Shown: positions 1 through 8,346 of the stretch, in pieces
Layout of the letters: each line of letters starts with the position of its first letter
Numbering within the stretch: the stretch's first letter is position 1
Source of the DNA: Nocardia donostiensis
Lineage (GTDB): Bacteria > Actinomycetota > Actinomycetes > Mycobacteriales > Mycobacteriaceae
Assembly: GCF_002081715.1 (NCBI RefSeq)
Contig: NZ_MUKP01000006.1
Span: forward strand, 1 to 64,000
Direction of reading: 5' to 3'
Length of the DNA: 64,000 nt
Notes under the pieces: model-generated
What the model was told of the DNA's origin: nothing
Databases searched by the model: none
What the model saw: only the letters and a program-made list of their open reading frames with translations
Made by a program: the position numbers and the translations under genes

Positions 1-207
1 GATATCTGCTGGGACCACGATCCCAGCGGCGCGATCCGAGTGCCATCGGCCATCCGACTCGGCTTCCGAGGAACAGCGGTCTGGATCGCCGCCGGATGCT
101 CAGTAGACACAGGACCGGCAACAAGCTTCCGGTTGGGCACCGACGACGTCATAGTCGTCTTCACCCGGGAAATGAGCTCACAGACAGGAATCCCGGAAAG
201 CCGATGA
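1..207 (+). CDS. C-terminal part of an unrecognised protein (5' end outside window)
   Basis: The frame starting at base 1 stays open for 68 codons and ends in TGA at 205-207. The composition looks like real actinobacterial coding sequence, with hydrophobic runs such as GTAVWIAAGC and DDVIVVFTRE. No start lies in the window, so only the tail is visible. I recognise no family. It is listed because third positions are strongly G/C and no other frame covers it. It could also be a decayed fragment, since the next kilobase holds no convincing gene. Confidence 0.4.
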   Translation, partial: DICWDHDPSGAIRVPSAIRLGFRGTAVWIAAGCSVDTGPATSFRLGTDDVIVVFTREMSSQTGIPESR

Positions 208-1001
208 GCCTCCGGCCGCCCGACTGGACCAGCGGCCGACCAAACCCACCAATACCACCACGACTACCAGCGGTTTTACTCTGGGGTGCTTACCGTCTCT
301 ACGAGGGTTGGCAACCAGTACTCCAGCCGTCGATCATGATCGACGGCTGGAGTACTGGGTACGATCAAGCGGTGGTCTACGAAACGTGGTTCTGGGGGAA
401 CGTTCGGGTGGCGGTCGCGGACCCACCACTTCCACCAGACCCCGGCAATCCGTACTCGAATTTCAACATTGTTTCGAGCGGGCCACCTGTAGCCCACGCC
501 GTAGCCGCCGGAAGCAGCCGACCCGAGTGCGGTGCCATGGAGAAGGTCCTTCCTCATGGGTTCCCTTGGCCCCACCCGATTCCCGAGCACTGGGTGCGTT
601 GTTCGGCCTGTCTCGGCCTGCATCTTCTCTAGAGCTTCGGTTCGGAACACTCCGAGCATGCCACTCCGTATGCCATAGAGCACTTGCTGTCTCGTGCCAG
701 CTGGGGCGTGGAGGAAGATTTCCAATCCGGAAAGGGACTGGCCGGCCTCGACCAGCACCAAGTCCGCCGCTGAACCTCCTGGCACCGCTGGACCGTGCTG
801 TCCATGCTTGCCCTAGGTGATTGATTCCGAGGGGTGGGTTTGCGGAGGTTGGACATAGGTCGCGGGTTCTCAGGACGTAGAACGGTCCAGCGGGAAGGGC
901 CGCTACTCAGCCCGCGGTGGGATGGGTTCAGCCAACTTACGGGCTGTGGGTTGGCAGCGTGGTAGCTTGCTGCTCTCGTCCGGCAGGTCCTGCGGCAGCG
1001 G
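208..1001. other. Gene-poor stretch
   Basis: About 800 bases in which both strands contain medium-length open frames but none that I can match to a family or that has a convincing ribosome binding site. The one clear structure is the perfect palindrome at 315-358. The minus-strand frame ending near 276 (start about 785) is the most protein-like, but it has no recognisable motif. The stretch is best read as decayed sequence. Confidence 0.4.
315..358. repeat. Perfect 44-bp palindrome
   Basis: Two 22-base arms are exact reverse complements with no spacer. The left arm begins CCAGTACTCCAGCCGTCGAT and the centre of symmetry lies between 336 and 337 (CATG). As RNA it would form a very stable hairpin from either strand, and as DNA a cruciform. 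It stands alone, with no convincing gene ending beside it and no T tract, so it may be a bidirectional terminator, a mobile-element end or a binding site. Confidence 0.9.
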
Positions 1002-1415
1002 TCAGGTCAAGGGATGGCACTGCCAACCGTTGTCGTATGTCACCTGGAACTGGTCAGCCGCACCGAAAGCGGCTGCGGTGGCAGCGCAAGCCGCCGCTCG
1101 CATGGCCGTCGGCTCGGTATCAACCAAGTTCATGCCGGCCCAGATCAACCGCACCGTCCAGCCGGAAGCGTCGACACCGAGCCTGCCGAGCGCATCGATA
1201 GCATCAGCGGCTCCTGCGAGCGCCGCGGCTGCTTCTTTCGCGTCCCGTTCTGGTTGCGCGGACGTAGTGTCGGCTGCATCGACCGCCCAGACGACAGCGC
1301 AGCCATCCGCTGGATCGGCGTGAGCGAGAACCACCCGGACATGTGCGAAACCACCCCGACCACCACCCTGACGCATCAGCCGGTACTCCCCGACAGATCC
1401 TTCCCTCGCCAGCAT
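1002..1415 (-). CDS. Small protein with EF-G domain IV-like motif
   Basis: A 137-aa protein. Near its N terminus is RLMRQGGGRGGFAHVRV, which resembles the conserved RQSGGRGQ-x-H-V strand of domain IV of elongation factor G and ribosomal protection proteins. The rest is Ala-rich with a conserved-looking end (DNGWQCHP). There is no GTPase domain, so it cannot be a working elongation factor. It may be a stand-alone domain protein or a fragment. ATG at 1415 follows an in-frame stop, and I see no strong ribosome binding site. Alternative reading: an uncharacterised actinobacterial protein unrelated to EF-G. Confidence 0.45.
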   Translation of the reverse strand: MLAREGSVGEYRLMRQGGGRGGFAHVRVVLAHADPADGCAVVWAVDAADTTSAQPERDAKEAAAALAGAADAIDALGRLGVDASGWTVRLIWAGMNLVDTEPTAMRAAACAATAAAFGAADQFQVTYDNGWQCHPLT

Positions 1416-1559
1416 GGGAAATAGTCATGCCAGGTGATCTCGGCCAGCGCAAGCGTGTGCTCCTGTACGCAGACACAGAATTCCGGGTCAACCTTGCGGG
1501 GCCGCAGGCAAAGCGACTCCCATTCTGCAGGGTTCACCCGGAACGGACAGGCTCTGTTA

Positions 1560-1740
1560 CGGGCATGACGAACGCAAGACTCTGCCGGCGATCCTCGAAA
1601 CCGATCCCACTCTGGCCTATGACCAGCCGGGCCAGACCCCTGATCTGCGACAAGAACTATTTGGTGCCGGTTTCGAGGCCGAACTGGCCGGGTACGGGAT
1701 CCAGTCGCTGTGCCCGGCCCGAAAAGGCGAACCCGAGCCG
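1560..1740 (+). pseudogene. IS982-like transposase remnant
   Basis: Pieces of a transposase core are read across two frames: LPAILETDPTLAYDQPGQT, then LICDKNY shifting into FGAGFEAELAGYGIQ and PARKGEPEP. The order DKNYFG - FEAELA - RPARKGEP is characteristic of IS982-type DDE transposases. The frame change near 1655, the lack of an N-terminal domain and the lack of a C-terminal end show that it is dead. It abuts a second transposase remnant of another family. Confidence 0.6.
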
Positions 1741-1880
1741 GCAACCTCGACTGGAGTGCGGCGATCCTGGACGCGGCGAGCGTGCATGCAAGAAGGGGCT
1801 CACTGACCGGCCGCAGCCCGGTCGACCGCGCCAAGTTGGGCTCTCTCGGCCGATGCGAACGGGATACCGCTGGTCACCGG
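1738..1880 (+). pseudogene. IS5-family transposase remnant
   Basis: The translation contains NLDWSAAILDAASVHARRG and SPVDRAKLGS. This is the familiar 'D-x-S-x-V-A/R-K-K-G ... G-x-S-P-V-D-R-x-K-x-G-S' block of IS5-family transposases, including the first catalytic Asp region. After this the frame breaks: the expected continuation (SDANGIPLVTG) is found one frame over at about 1838-1870. No catalytic C-terminal part remains. It lies directly against the IS982-like relic, as if one element had inserted into the other and both then decayed. Confidence 0.65.
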
Positions 1881-2063
1881 TCGATCGTGACCTGGATCGG
1901 ACGCACCTACCACCGGCGCCGACGCCAAACCCGACTCGACCGGTCGCCCCTCGATCGAGGACGAGACCATCCGATCGAGCCGAGGTCCGGGCGGTGCGGA
2001 CGCGGCCGACCGGATCGGGAGACATTCCCGGCCCTTCCGCGCAACCGCCGGCGGCATCACCCG

Positions 2064-3563
2064 TCAGGCGGGTGGGGCGATGAGTACCGCGCAGGCGTAC
2101 GGCGGCAGCGTCGGCCGGCCACCGTGCACGTCGAGTACCCGCGGAGCGCCCGTCGGCGATTCGGCGTCCACCGAGCGCAATACGGAGCGATCCGGCCAGT
2201 CGGTCACTTCGAGCTCCACCGGCACGCCCCGTTTATTGACCAACACGATCATGCGGGTTCCGTCGGCGGCCACGACCGCCCGAGCGTGCACGCGGGGGTC
2301 CGGGAAGCCCGGATGTCCGGTGTCGGTCGGCAGCAGGCGGTCACCGATCCGGACATGGTCGACCATGAGTTTCGTCGCGTGGTACCTGGCGTTGGGCTCC
2401 CCGGTCTCCCAGTCCACCAGAGAGGTTCCGGGGATCATGCCGGGGTAGCCGTTGAATTCGGCCACGCCGAACAGCGCGATGTCCAGATCGAGACAGCGGG
2501 CCCAGAGATAGGTGTGCACGGTCGCGCTCAACGCCCAATACTCCGCCGGCAACTGCGTGACCGGATTCATTATGTCGGACGGATAGGTGCCGATCTCGTT
2601 GAGCAGCATCTTGGTGTCCGGCGACAACCGCTTCGCGATCGACCGAATGTACCGCACCTGCTCGAGGAATCCCTCGGCCTGCGCGAAGAACGTCGACTCC
2701 CATGTCTGCGGCGCCGGATTCCCCTCTGGGCCGAACGGGTTCACGATATCGGGCGAGGCGTAGTAGTGGATCGAGAAGGCGTCGAGCGGGATACCCGGGG
2801 CGTGATTGGCCGGGTCGAGGAAGTACCAGAAATACTCCGGGTTGTGGTGTACGTGGCTGAGCGACAGGCCGATGAAACGCATCTGGGGATCCAACGGGCG
2901 CAATCGCTCGACAACGGCGTCGTACAGGCGCGTGTAGGTCTGCGGGCTCATCCCCCGGTTCAGATCGGGCTCACAGAGCACTTCCCAATACGCGAAGCGG
3001 TAGCGATGGCCCGACTCGTGCCACACGCCGTGCTCGTCGTGGAAACCGCCGGCGATATACCAACTGGCGATGCGATAGAAGTAGTCGGCCACCTCCGCGA
3101 GGGTCTCGTCGCGGAACTCGGTGCCGCGCTCGTAGTCCCAGTGGTCGACGTCGGGGTCGTCCCCGATCTCGACCTCGTCGCCGCCGACGAACATCCAGTG
3201 CGGAATGGTCGCGAAGTTGGCGACGACCGGACGCCCCTCGGCGGCGGCGACAAAGTCCTCCACGTACGGGTCGAGCCGCCCGAAATCCCATGAGGTGGCC
3301 GTATCGGTCGGGGCGGTGAGCGCGGGTACCGAGACGAGTGGGTTCGAGAACCACGGCAGGAATCGGGCGTAGTCGACGCGCAGGTCGCGCAGCGCTTCGA
3401 AGGCGCGGTCGTGCGCGGCAGCGCCACGCGCGAGCGGTGGTGCTGTCCAGAGATGGGTCGTGAGCACCGTCTCGACCGGGCGACCGACGTGGTCCCAGTC
3501 GACCGTCACGGGGATCGCCGGCGCATGGGGCGGCGGAGCGAGCAGGGCTGGTGCATCTGTCAT
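2064..3563 (-). CDS. Glycoside hydrolase, GH39-like (clan A)
   Basis: A 499-aa protein with the layout of a clan GH-A TIM-barrel hydrolase close to GH39 (beta-xylosidase/alpha-iduronidase type), followed by a C-terminal beta domain. The probable acid/base is Glu198 in AYWEVLCEPD and the probable nucleophile is Glu323 in LLNEIGTYPSD. The residue before the acid/base Glu is Cys, where clan A enzymes normally have Asn. There is no signal peptide, so a cytoplasmic enzyme acting on imported oligosaccharides is likely. The start at 3563 is chosen because GGAG precedes it at good spacing. The upstream in-frame ATG at 3593 lies inside the operator. It is divergent from a TetR gene that probably controls it. 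Confidence 0.75.
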   Translation of the reverse strand: MTDAPALLAPPPHAPAIPVTVDWDHVGRPVETVLTTHLWTAPPLARGAAAHDRAFEALRDLRVDYARFLPWFSNPLVSVPALTAPTDTATSWDFGRLDPYVEDFVAAAEGRPVVANFATIPHWMFVGGDEVEIGDDPDVDHWDYERGTEFRDETLAEVADYFYRIASWYIAGGFHDEHGVWHESGHRYRFAYWEVLCEPDLNRGMSPQTYTRLYDAVVERLRPLDPQMRFIGLSLSHVHHNPEYFWYFLDPANHAPGIPLDAFSIHYYASPDIVNPFGPEGNPAPQTWESTFFAQAEGFLEQVRYIRSIAKRLSPDTKMLLNEIGTYPSDIMNPVTQLPAEYWALSATVHTYLWARCLDLDIALFGVAEFNGYPGMIPGTSLVDWETGEPNARYHATKLMVDHVRIGDRLLPTDTGHPGFPDPRVHARAVVAADGTRMIVLVNKRGVPVELEVTDWPDRSVLRSVDAESPTGAPRVLDVHGGRPTLPPYACAVLIAPPA

Positions 3564-3589
3564 GAATGGGCTCCGATCTCGGTTTTCAT

Positions 3590-3614
3590 ACATACGTACA
3601 ATACATACGTATGT
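3590..3614. promoter_or_regulatory. Putative TetR operator between GH39-like gene and tetR
   Basis: ACATACGTA occurs twice, 13 bases apart (3590-3598 and 3603-3611). The second copy is part of a perfect 12-bp palindrome, ACATACGTATGT (3603-3614). The spot lies between the divergent hydrolase and TetR genes, where a repressor controlling both would bind. That it is bound by the neighbouring TetR is inference. Confidence 0.6.
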
Positions 3615-3647
3615 TTAGCATGGCTACCGGCGGGATACCCTCTCCGC

Positions 3648-4223
3648 ATGAGCCAGAAGGAGCAACTGCTCGCGGGAGCACGGGCCTGCCTGATCGAGCG
3701 CGGGTACGCACATACGACGGCACGTGATATCGCTGCCGCCTCCGGCGCGAATCTCGCCTCGATCGGGTACCACTTCGGCTCGAAAGATGCCCTGCTCAAT
3801 GCAGCCGTGGTGGAACTGGTGGAGGAATGGGGCGATCGGATCACCGGCGCGGTCGAAGAGATCGACGCTCCTACACCGACCGAACGCCTCGAAGAATTCG
3901 TCCGCGGGATCCTGGCCGCCGGCCCTGACGAACGCAAGATCATCCTCGCGAGCGTGCAGGCCTTCGCGCAGGCCGAGTTCATTCCCGAGATACGCGACCA
4001 GCTGCAGAACACCTACACCAGGGGACGCGTAGACCTATCCGCGCTCGTACTCGGCATTCCCCATGAGGAGGTGACCGACGAACAGGCGGCGACAGTCGGC
4101 TCGGTATCGCTGTCCCTCATCAACGGCGCCGTGCTGCAGTGGCTGCTCGACCCCGTCGCCGCGGCCGGCGCCGCTCGCATCACCGACGCGGTCCGCACAC
4201 TTTCCGGCAACCCCGGGCCGTGA
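3648..4223 (+). CDS. TetR/AcrR-family transcriptional regulator
   Basis: A 191-aa protein with a classic N-terminal TetR helix-turn-helix (about residues 10-55). It includes ERGYAHTTARDIAAASG and ANLASIGYHFGSKDALL, followed by a variable helical ligand domain. The ATG at 3648 gives the normal TetR N terminus (MSQKEQLL). The frame is open further upstream, but that would run through the operator region. No strong ribosome binding site is visible, so a short or leaderless transcript is possible. Divergent orientation and the paired ACATACGTA sites suggest that it represses the GH39-like gene and itself. Confidence 0.85.
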   Translation: MSQKEQLLAGARACLIERGYAHTTARDIAAASGANLASIGYHFGSKDALLNAAVVELVEEWGDRITGAVEEIDAPTPTERLEEFVRGILAAGPDERKIILASVQAFAQAEFIPEIRDQLQNTYTRGRVDLSALVLGIPHEEVTDEQAATVGSVSLSLINGAVLQWLLDPVAAAGAARITDAVRTLSGNPGP

Positions 4224-5275
4224 CGCCGCCGCATCGGGCCGCCGCGCCGGAGCCGATAACGACCCTTCGCACGGGTCCATCGGGTCGATAACCACAGTGG
4301 ACAGCTGCGACGACCTGCTCGACCTCATGGGCCGACGCGGTACAGGACGGCCACGTGCCCCCATGGGAGCTCACCAGCGACCGGCTCAGTCGCTCGAATG
4401 CCCGAGCCGCTCTTGCTTTGCGCGCCTGGGCCAGACTGACGGGACCCGGTAATCGACCCACGTGATCTGGCCCCCTCTGGTCGGTGCGCCGACCGCCGGT
4501 TGGCCAGACCAGCGCTGATCCTGGTTGTGCCAGTGAATTCCGGTGTCGTTTATCGGCGAAATCGGGCGCTCTGTGTCAGTGCAGCCGTGATCGTGAGGCT
4601 CGCCCTCGCCATGTGGCGGTTGCTCAGCGACTGAAAACGGCCGGCTCGTCGCGACCCGGGCAACGGCCGGGACCACTCAGCCCGGGGCAACCTCGGTTTC
4701 GTGAACGATGAGCCAGCGAAAACTGGGCTCGCCCTGCGTCGGGATCAGTACCGCGCTCCCCCGCCGACGCGATACCCCCCGCCTGGTGATGCGATTTCAG
4801 GAACCGAACGGCCACCCACCCCTGTCGTTCGTCGAGACCGACACCGGCCGTCCCATGAGAGTCCGCGTGACCGCCGACCCGGCGCCGGAGACGACATCCG
4901 GCAACATCGAAATCCGACTGAACCCCGCATGGCGGCACAGCTAACGCCATCGACCGTTCCCCGCTCCCACTCGCGTGTCCTTGTGGAGGTGAGACGACCA
5001 TGCGCACGAGGTAGACCCGCTCCTGCGCACGCCTCGCTAGCTTGGCGAGTCCGACTCTGCCGAGACGGGCCTGCTGGGGCGCCCGTCGGGCTTCTACACG
5101 CTGACATGGAGCGTCTGCTCGCATTCGACCGCCTCGGCGAGGTCTCGGCCGCGCGCATGATCGACTCGATCGATGATCGGCCTAGCGATCCCGATGGCAT
5201 CCGACGAACCGCCGCCCACCTGGCCCGAGCAGGATTCCGATCCCCTGGAGGCAAGACGGGCTCAGGGCGGGTTTG
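4224..5275. other. Long stretch without a convincing gene
   Basis: About 1 kb between tetR and the SnoaL-like gene. One plus-strand frame near 4320-4455 (ending about 4461, containing WELTSDRLSRSNARAALAL) and another near 4790-4944 (containing SFVETDTGRPMRVRVTADPA) have protein-like composition. Both are short, lack clear starts and match no family I know. They may be tails of decayed genes. No RNA gene or transposase core is recognisable. Confidence 0.4.
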
Positions 5276-5806
5276 TCACTCCAATCTTTCAAACGCTTTC
5301 CGCCGCAGGCCGAAACGCGTGAGCAAGCTGGTTGTGACCAGCCCGAATATGGTTCGTCCACCCCTTCGGGCGGGCGAGTCTTTTTCGGACGCGAACCAGA
5401 CTTGAAAATTCGCCGGGTTGACCGGAAGCGAGATGTGCTCGTGCGTTATCGCCCAGGCGTCGTTCGTCCGTCGCAGGCAGACTGTCTCGCGCACCCATAT
5501 CGGCAGTTCGATCCCGCCCCGGCGCTTTCCCGAGTCCAAGTGAAGCATGTGAGCACAAGCTGTGTCTTCAGCTGTGACGATGGTCAAATCGTGGGTCTCC
5601 AAGCCGATGGGGCCGATGTACCCGTCGAACCATCGCACAAAGTTGCGGCGCACTTCGTCGGGACCCGTGAACCGCAGGGGCGCAACGGCATCGTAATAGA
5701 CGATGTCTGGTGAATAGAAAGACATGAGGCGATCGATGTCCTTGGACCGCTGTGCGTTGGTGCGGCTCTCCAGGAACTCCCTGATCTGGACTTCATGCGA
5801 GATCAT
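5276..5806 (-). CDS. SnoaL-like / NTF2-fold protein
   Basis: A 176-aa protein with the features of the SnoaL-like (NTF2-like, DUF4440-type) family. The N-terminal helix carries REFLESRTNAQRSKDIDRLM, followed by SFYSPDIVYYDAVAPLRFTG and GPDEVRRNFVRWFDG, with a C-terminal WAITHEHISLPV strand. Proteins of this fold are small cone-shaped isomerases, hydrolases or binding proteins, and no substrate can be assigned. The last 40 residues (Arg-rich) extend past the usual fold. It stands alone, with no recognisable partner on either side. Confidence 0.75.
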   Translation of the reverse strand: MISHEVQIREFLESRTNAQRSKDIDRLMSFYSPDIVYYDAVAPLRFTGPDEVRRNFVRWFDGYIGPIGLETHDLTIVTAEDTACAHMLHLDSGKRRGGIELPIWVRETVCLRRTNDAWAITHEHISLPVNPANFQVWFASEKDSPARRGGRTIFGLVTTSLLTRFGLRRKAFERLE

Positions 5807-6054
5807 TGTGTCTCCGTTCGAGATTTCTCGGCTGCAGCCAGCTACCTGGCAGCCGACCCTGCGCTTGCAGTAATCCGACGATGTAGTCCGGGCAAATGTG
5901 AGGCGTCACCCGACATCGCCACGACGCGGTGCAAAGCCCGAAGCAGACGTTGGGGTTCCGGTAGAACTCGCGCGGAAAAGGAACGGATATGACGTTACCT
6001 CGGGTCAGGGATGACAGGCTGGCTCAGTGACGTCGGTCTGTTGCCGGGGCCGAT

Positions 6055-6216
6055 GAGGCTGGTGAGCAGCGCACGCGTCTGCGGAATCTGCTTGGCGGAC
6101 GTGGCCGATGGCCGGTCGAGCCGTTGCCCGCGAGCTCGGGCAGCAGTCAGGCCCTCGTGAATCCCGTCGCCGATGAGTTCACGGATGAACTCGGCCAGCG
6201 CGGCGAAGACGCGGCC
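6055..6216 (-). pseudogene. Serine recombinase (resolvase/invertase) remnant
   Basis: Within an open minus-strand frame (about 5995-6312), residues matching VFAALAEFIRELI-GDGIHEG and LTAARARGQRLDRPSA are visible. This is the end of the catalytic domain and the start of the DNA-binding arm of Tn3/Gin-type serine recombinases. The catalytic Ser region and the helix-turn-helix are missing, so it is a dead fragment. A second, more N-terminal relic of the same kind sits at 23456-23752. Confidence 0.6.
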
Positions 6217-6338
6217 CCGGGCTGCTCCCACTGCCCGGCCCACCGTGCACCACCAGCACCGCCCGACCCGCAGGATTGCCGCTGGCGCACCAGCACACTT
6301 GGTTTCCGCCACCGACCTCGAGCAAGCCGTCTGCGTAT

Positions 6339-6440
6339 GGATTGATCGGAGGGCTCTACGCAGCCGAACTCGTCACGGACTCGCTGATCACCAACAGGGC
6401 GGTCATTTTCCGCATCTCGAGCAACCGGAACTGGTGGACA
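6339..6440 (+). pseudogene. Possible IS3-type transposase scrap
   Basis: A short stretch reads AELVTDSLITNRAVIFRIS. It resembles the region of IS3-family OrfB (A/T-E-L-V-x-D-A-L ... V-I-F-H-S-D) just before the second catalytic Asp, but the Asp itself and all flanking sequence are absent. This is a weak match, given because recombinase debris lies next to it. Confidence 0.25.
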
Positions 6441-6558
6441 AGTACCTCACCCGACTTCCTCGGCGGGGTTGCTGAGACTTCTCGGTGACAAACCGTCTGC
6501 CTTCGGAGACCGTGATCAGCCACCGCACGACCGGAGTGCGATGGCTGATCGGCATTAC

Positions 6559-8346
6559 TCATATGTGTTGCTCGTTGCCGCGGAGGCGGCGGTACTCGTC
6601 TTGCCGCTCGTCGGTGATGTGCGGCAGTGGCGGAAAGTCCAGCCAGCCGGGAACGAACGGACTCGCAAGGTCGCGGTCGGTGGGGACTTCCACCAACGCC
6701 GGCCCCTTGGAATCGAAGGCCTTGCGAAACGTGGATTCGAGCTCCGCCGGTGAGTCGACGCGGAATGATTCCAACCCGAATGATTTCCCGAGATCTTTGA
6801 AGCTCGGGCTGTACGGGCTGCCGTCGGTGCGATTGAACTCGGTGCCGATATGACGATCCGTGGCTTGCTTCTGACCACCCCGGATGGAGATGTAGCCGGA
6901 ATTGTCCTGAACGACGAAGACAACCGGAATCTCGTGCTGGACGGCTACACCGATTTCCTGCGCTGTCATCAAGAAGTCGCCGTCGCCGACAATGCATGCG
7001 ACCTGCCGGTCCGGGGCGGCGAGCTTGGCGCCGATAGCGGCAGGTACCGGCCAGCCCATGGACGAGAACCCGCCGGTGGTCAGATGGGTGCGTGGCTCGT
7101 AAACCGGGAAGGTCTGTTTCACCGCCCCCTGCGTGTTGCCGGAACCGACCAGGACGATGCCGCTGCGATCCATCACACTCCGTAGCGCGCCGAGTGGGCG
7201 CTGCAGAGTGAAGGGGAACCGGTCGGTATCGCGCCGGGCCGACAACTGCTCTTCCCAGTCGGCCTTGCGCTCGGCGATCTCGGCCAGGTACGCCGACCTG
7301 TCTGGACGCGCCGGTGGCAGCGAGTCGACGATGGCGGCGACCGTAGGTTTGGCATCGGCGACAATACCGACCTCGGTCGGGTAGTTCTTTCCGATCTCGT
7401 GCGGGTCGATATCGATGTGAATGAGTTTGGCCGGGGGGAAGGAGAATGACTTCCCGCGTGTGTAACTCGAGGCGGACCAGTCGGTGAATCGGCAGCCGAC
7501 CGACAGGACCACGTCGGCGTTGGCGGCGAGATAGTTGCCGTGTATCGTGCCGGTTTGCCCGACGCTGCCTACGAATAGTTCATGGTCCTCGGGGAAGGCG
7601 CTCTTGCCGTTCCATGTGGTCACCACGGGAATGCTCAACGCTTCGGCGAGAGCGAGGACTTCGTCGGTAGCGTTCGCGCTGATCGCTCCACCACCGACGA
7701 CGATGATCGGACGTTCGGCGCAGGCCAGCAGCCGGGTGGCGCGCTCCACCGCTTGGGGGTCGGGATATTGCAAACCTACGGGCAGCCGGTGCGCCAGGTC
7801 GTGCAGGGACACCTCGGCCGTCTCGGCATGCAGGTCGTAGGGGACCTCGATATGGGCCGGACCGCGCCGTCCGGTGAGCATGGTGCTGAAGGCGCGGTGC
7901 ATGATGAACGGCAATTCCTCGATGCTGTTCGCGACCCAGCTGCGCTTGGATACGGCTTCGGCGACCTGTGGGAAGCCGTTGTCCTTCTGTCGGTCCAGTT
8001 CCTGCAGGATGCCGCGGCCGCGCATGTGCCGCGGGGGGCCGCCGGTGATGACCAGAACGCTCGTAGAATCGCTGTATGCGGTTGCCAAACCGAGCACGGT
8101 ATTCGAGGCGCCGGCGCCGATCGAGGTTACAGCGGCCATGGGTTTACCGGAGACTCGATAGTATCCGTCGGCGAGGTGGACCGCGCTCTGCTCATGGTAG
8201 GTCTGGATGAACGGAATGTTGGATTCTTCTTCGAGGAATGCGTCCATCAACCCCCAGATGCCGTGTCCGGGGATGCCGGCTACGTAGGGGACGCCATATT
8301 GTTTGAGTATCCGGGCGATGACCTGTCCGCCGTTGAGCCTAGGCAT
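6559..8346 (-). CDS. ThDP-dependent enzyme, acetolactate-synthase-like
   Basis: A 595-aa thiamine-diphosphate enzyme with the three-domain plan of acetolactate synthase, glyoxylate carboligase and related decarboxylases or lyases. The catalytic Glu52 lies in QTYHEQSAVHLADGYYR. The central domain has PIIVVGGGAISANA, and the ThDP motif starts near residue 454 with GDGDFLMTAQEIG and closes with the Asn of QDNSGY. The start at 8346 has AAAGGA upstream. The start codon lies inside the permease's end (8-bp overlap), so the two are co-translated. No regulatory subunit gene is nearby, so it is probably catabolic rather than a branched-chain amino acid enzyme. The substrate is unknown. Confidence 0.8.
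   Translation of the reverse strand: MPRLNGGQVIARILKQYGVPYVAGIPGHGIWGLMDAFLEEESNIPFIQTYHEQSAVHLADGYYRVSGKPMAAVTSIGAGASNTVLGLATAYSDSTSVLVITGGPPRHMRGRGILQELDRQKDNGFPQVAEAVSKRSWVANSIEELPFIMHRAFSTMLTGRRGPAHIEVPYDLHAETAEVSLHDLAHRLPVGLQYPDPQAVERATRLLACAERPIIVVGGGAISANATDEVLALAEALSIPVVTTWNGKSAFPEDHELFVGSVGQTGTIHGNYLAANADVVLSVGCRFTDWSASSYTRGKSFSFPPAKLIHIDIDPHEIGKNYPTEVGIVADAKPTVAAIVDSLPPARPDRSAYLAEIAERKADWEEQLSARRDTDRFPFTLQRPLGALRSVMDRSGIVLVGSGNTQGAVKQTFPVYEPRTHLTTGGFSSMGWPVPAAIGAKLAAPDRQVACIVGDGDFLMTAQEIGVAVQHEIPVVFVVQDNSGYISIRGGQKQATDRHIGTEFNRTDGSPYSPSFKDLGKSFGLESFRVDSPAELESTFRKAFDSKGPALVEVPTDRDLASPFVPGWLDFPPLPHITDERQDEYRRLRGNEQHI

Noticed and set aside
5995..6312. Intact small recombinase gene
   Set aside because: The frame is open, but it lacks the catalytic serine domain and the helix-turn-helix, so it was called a remnant.
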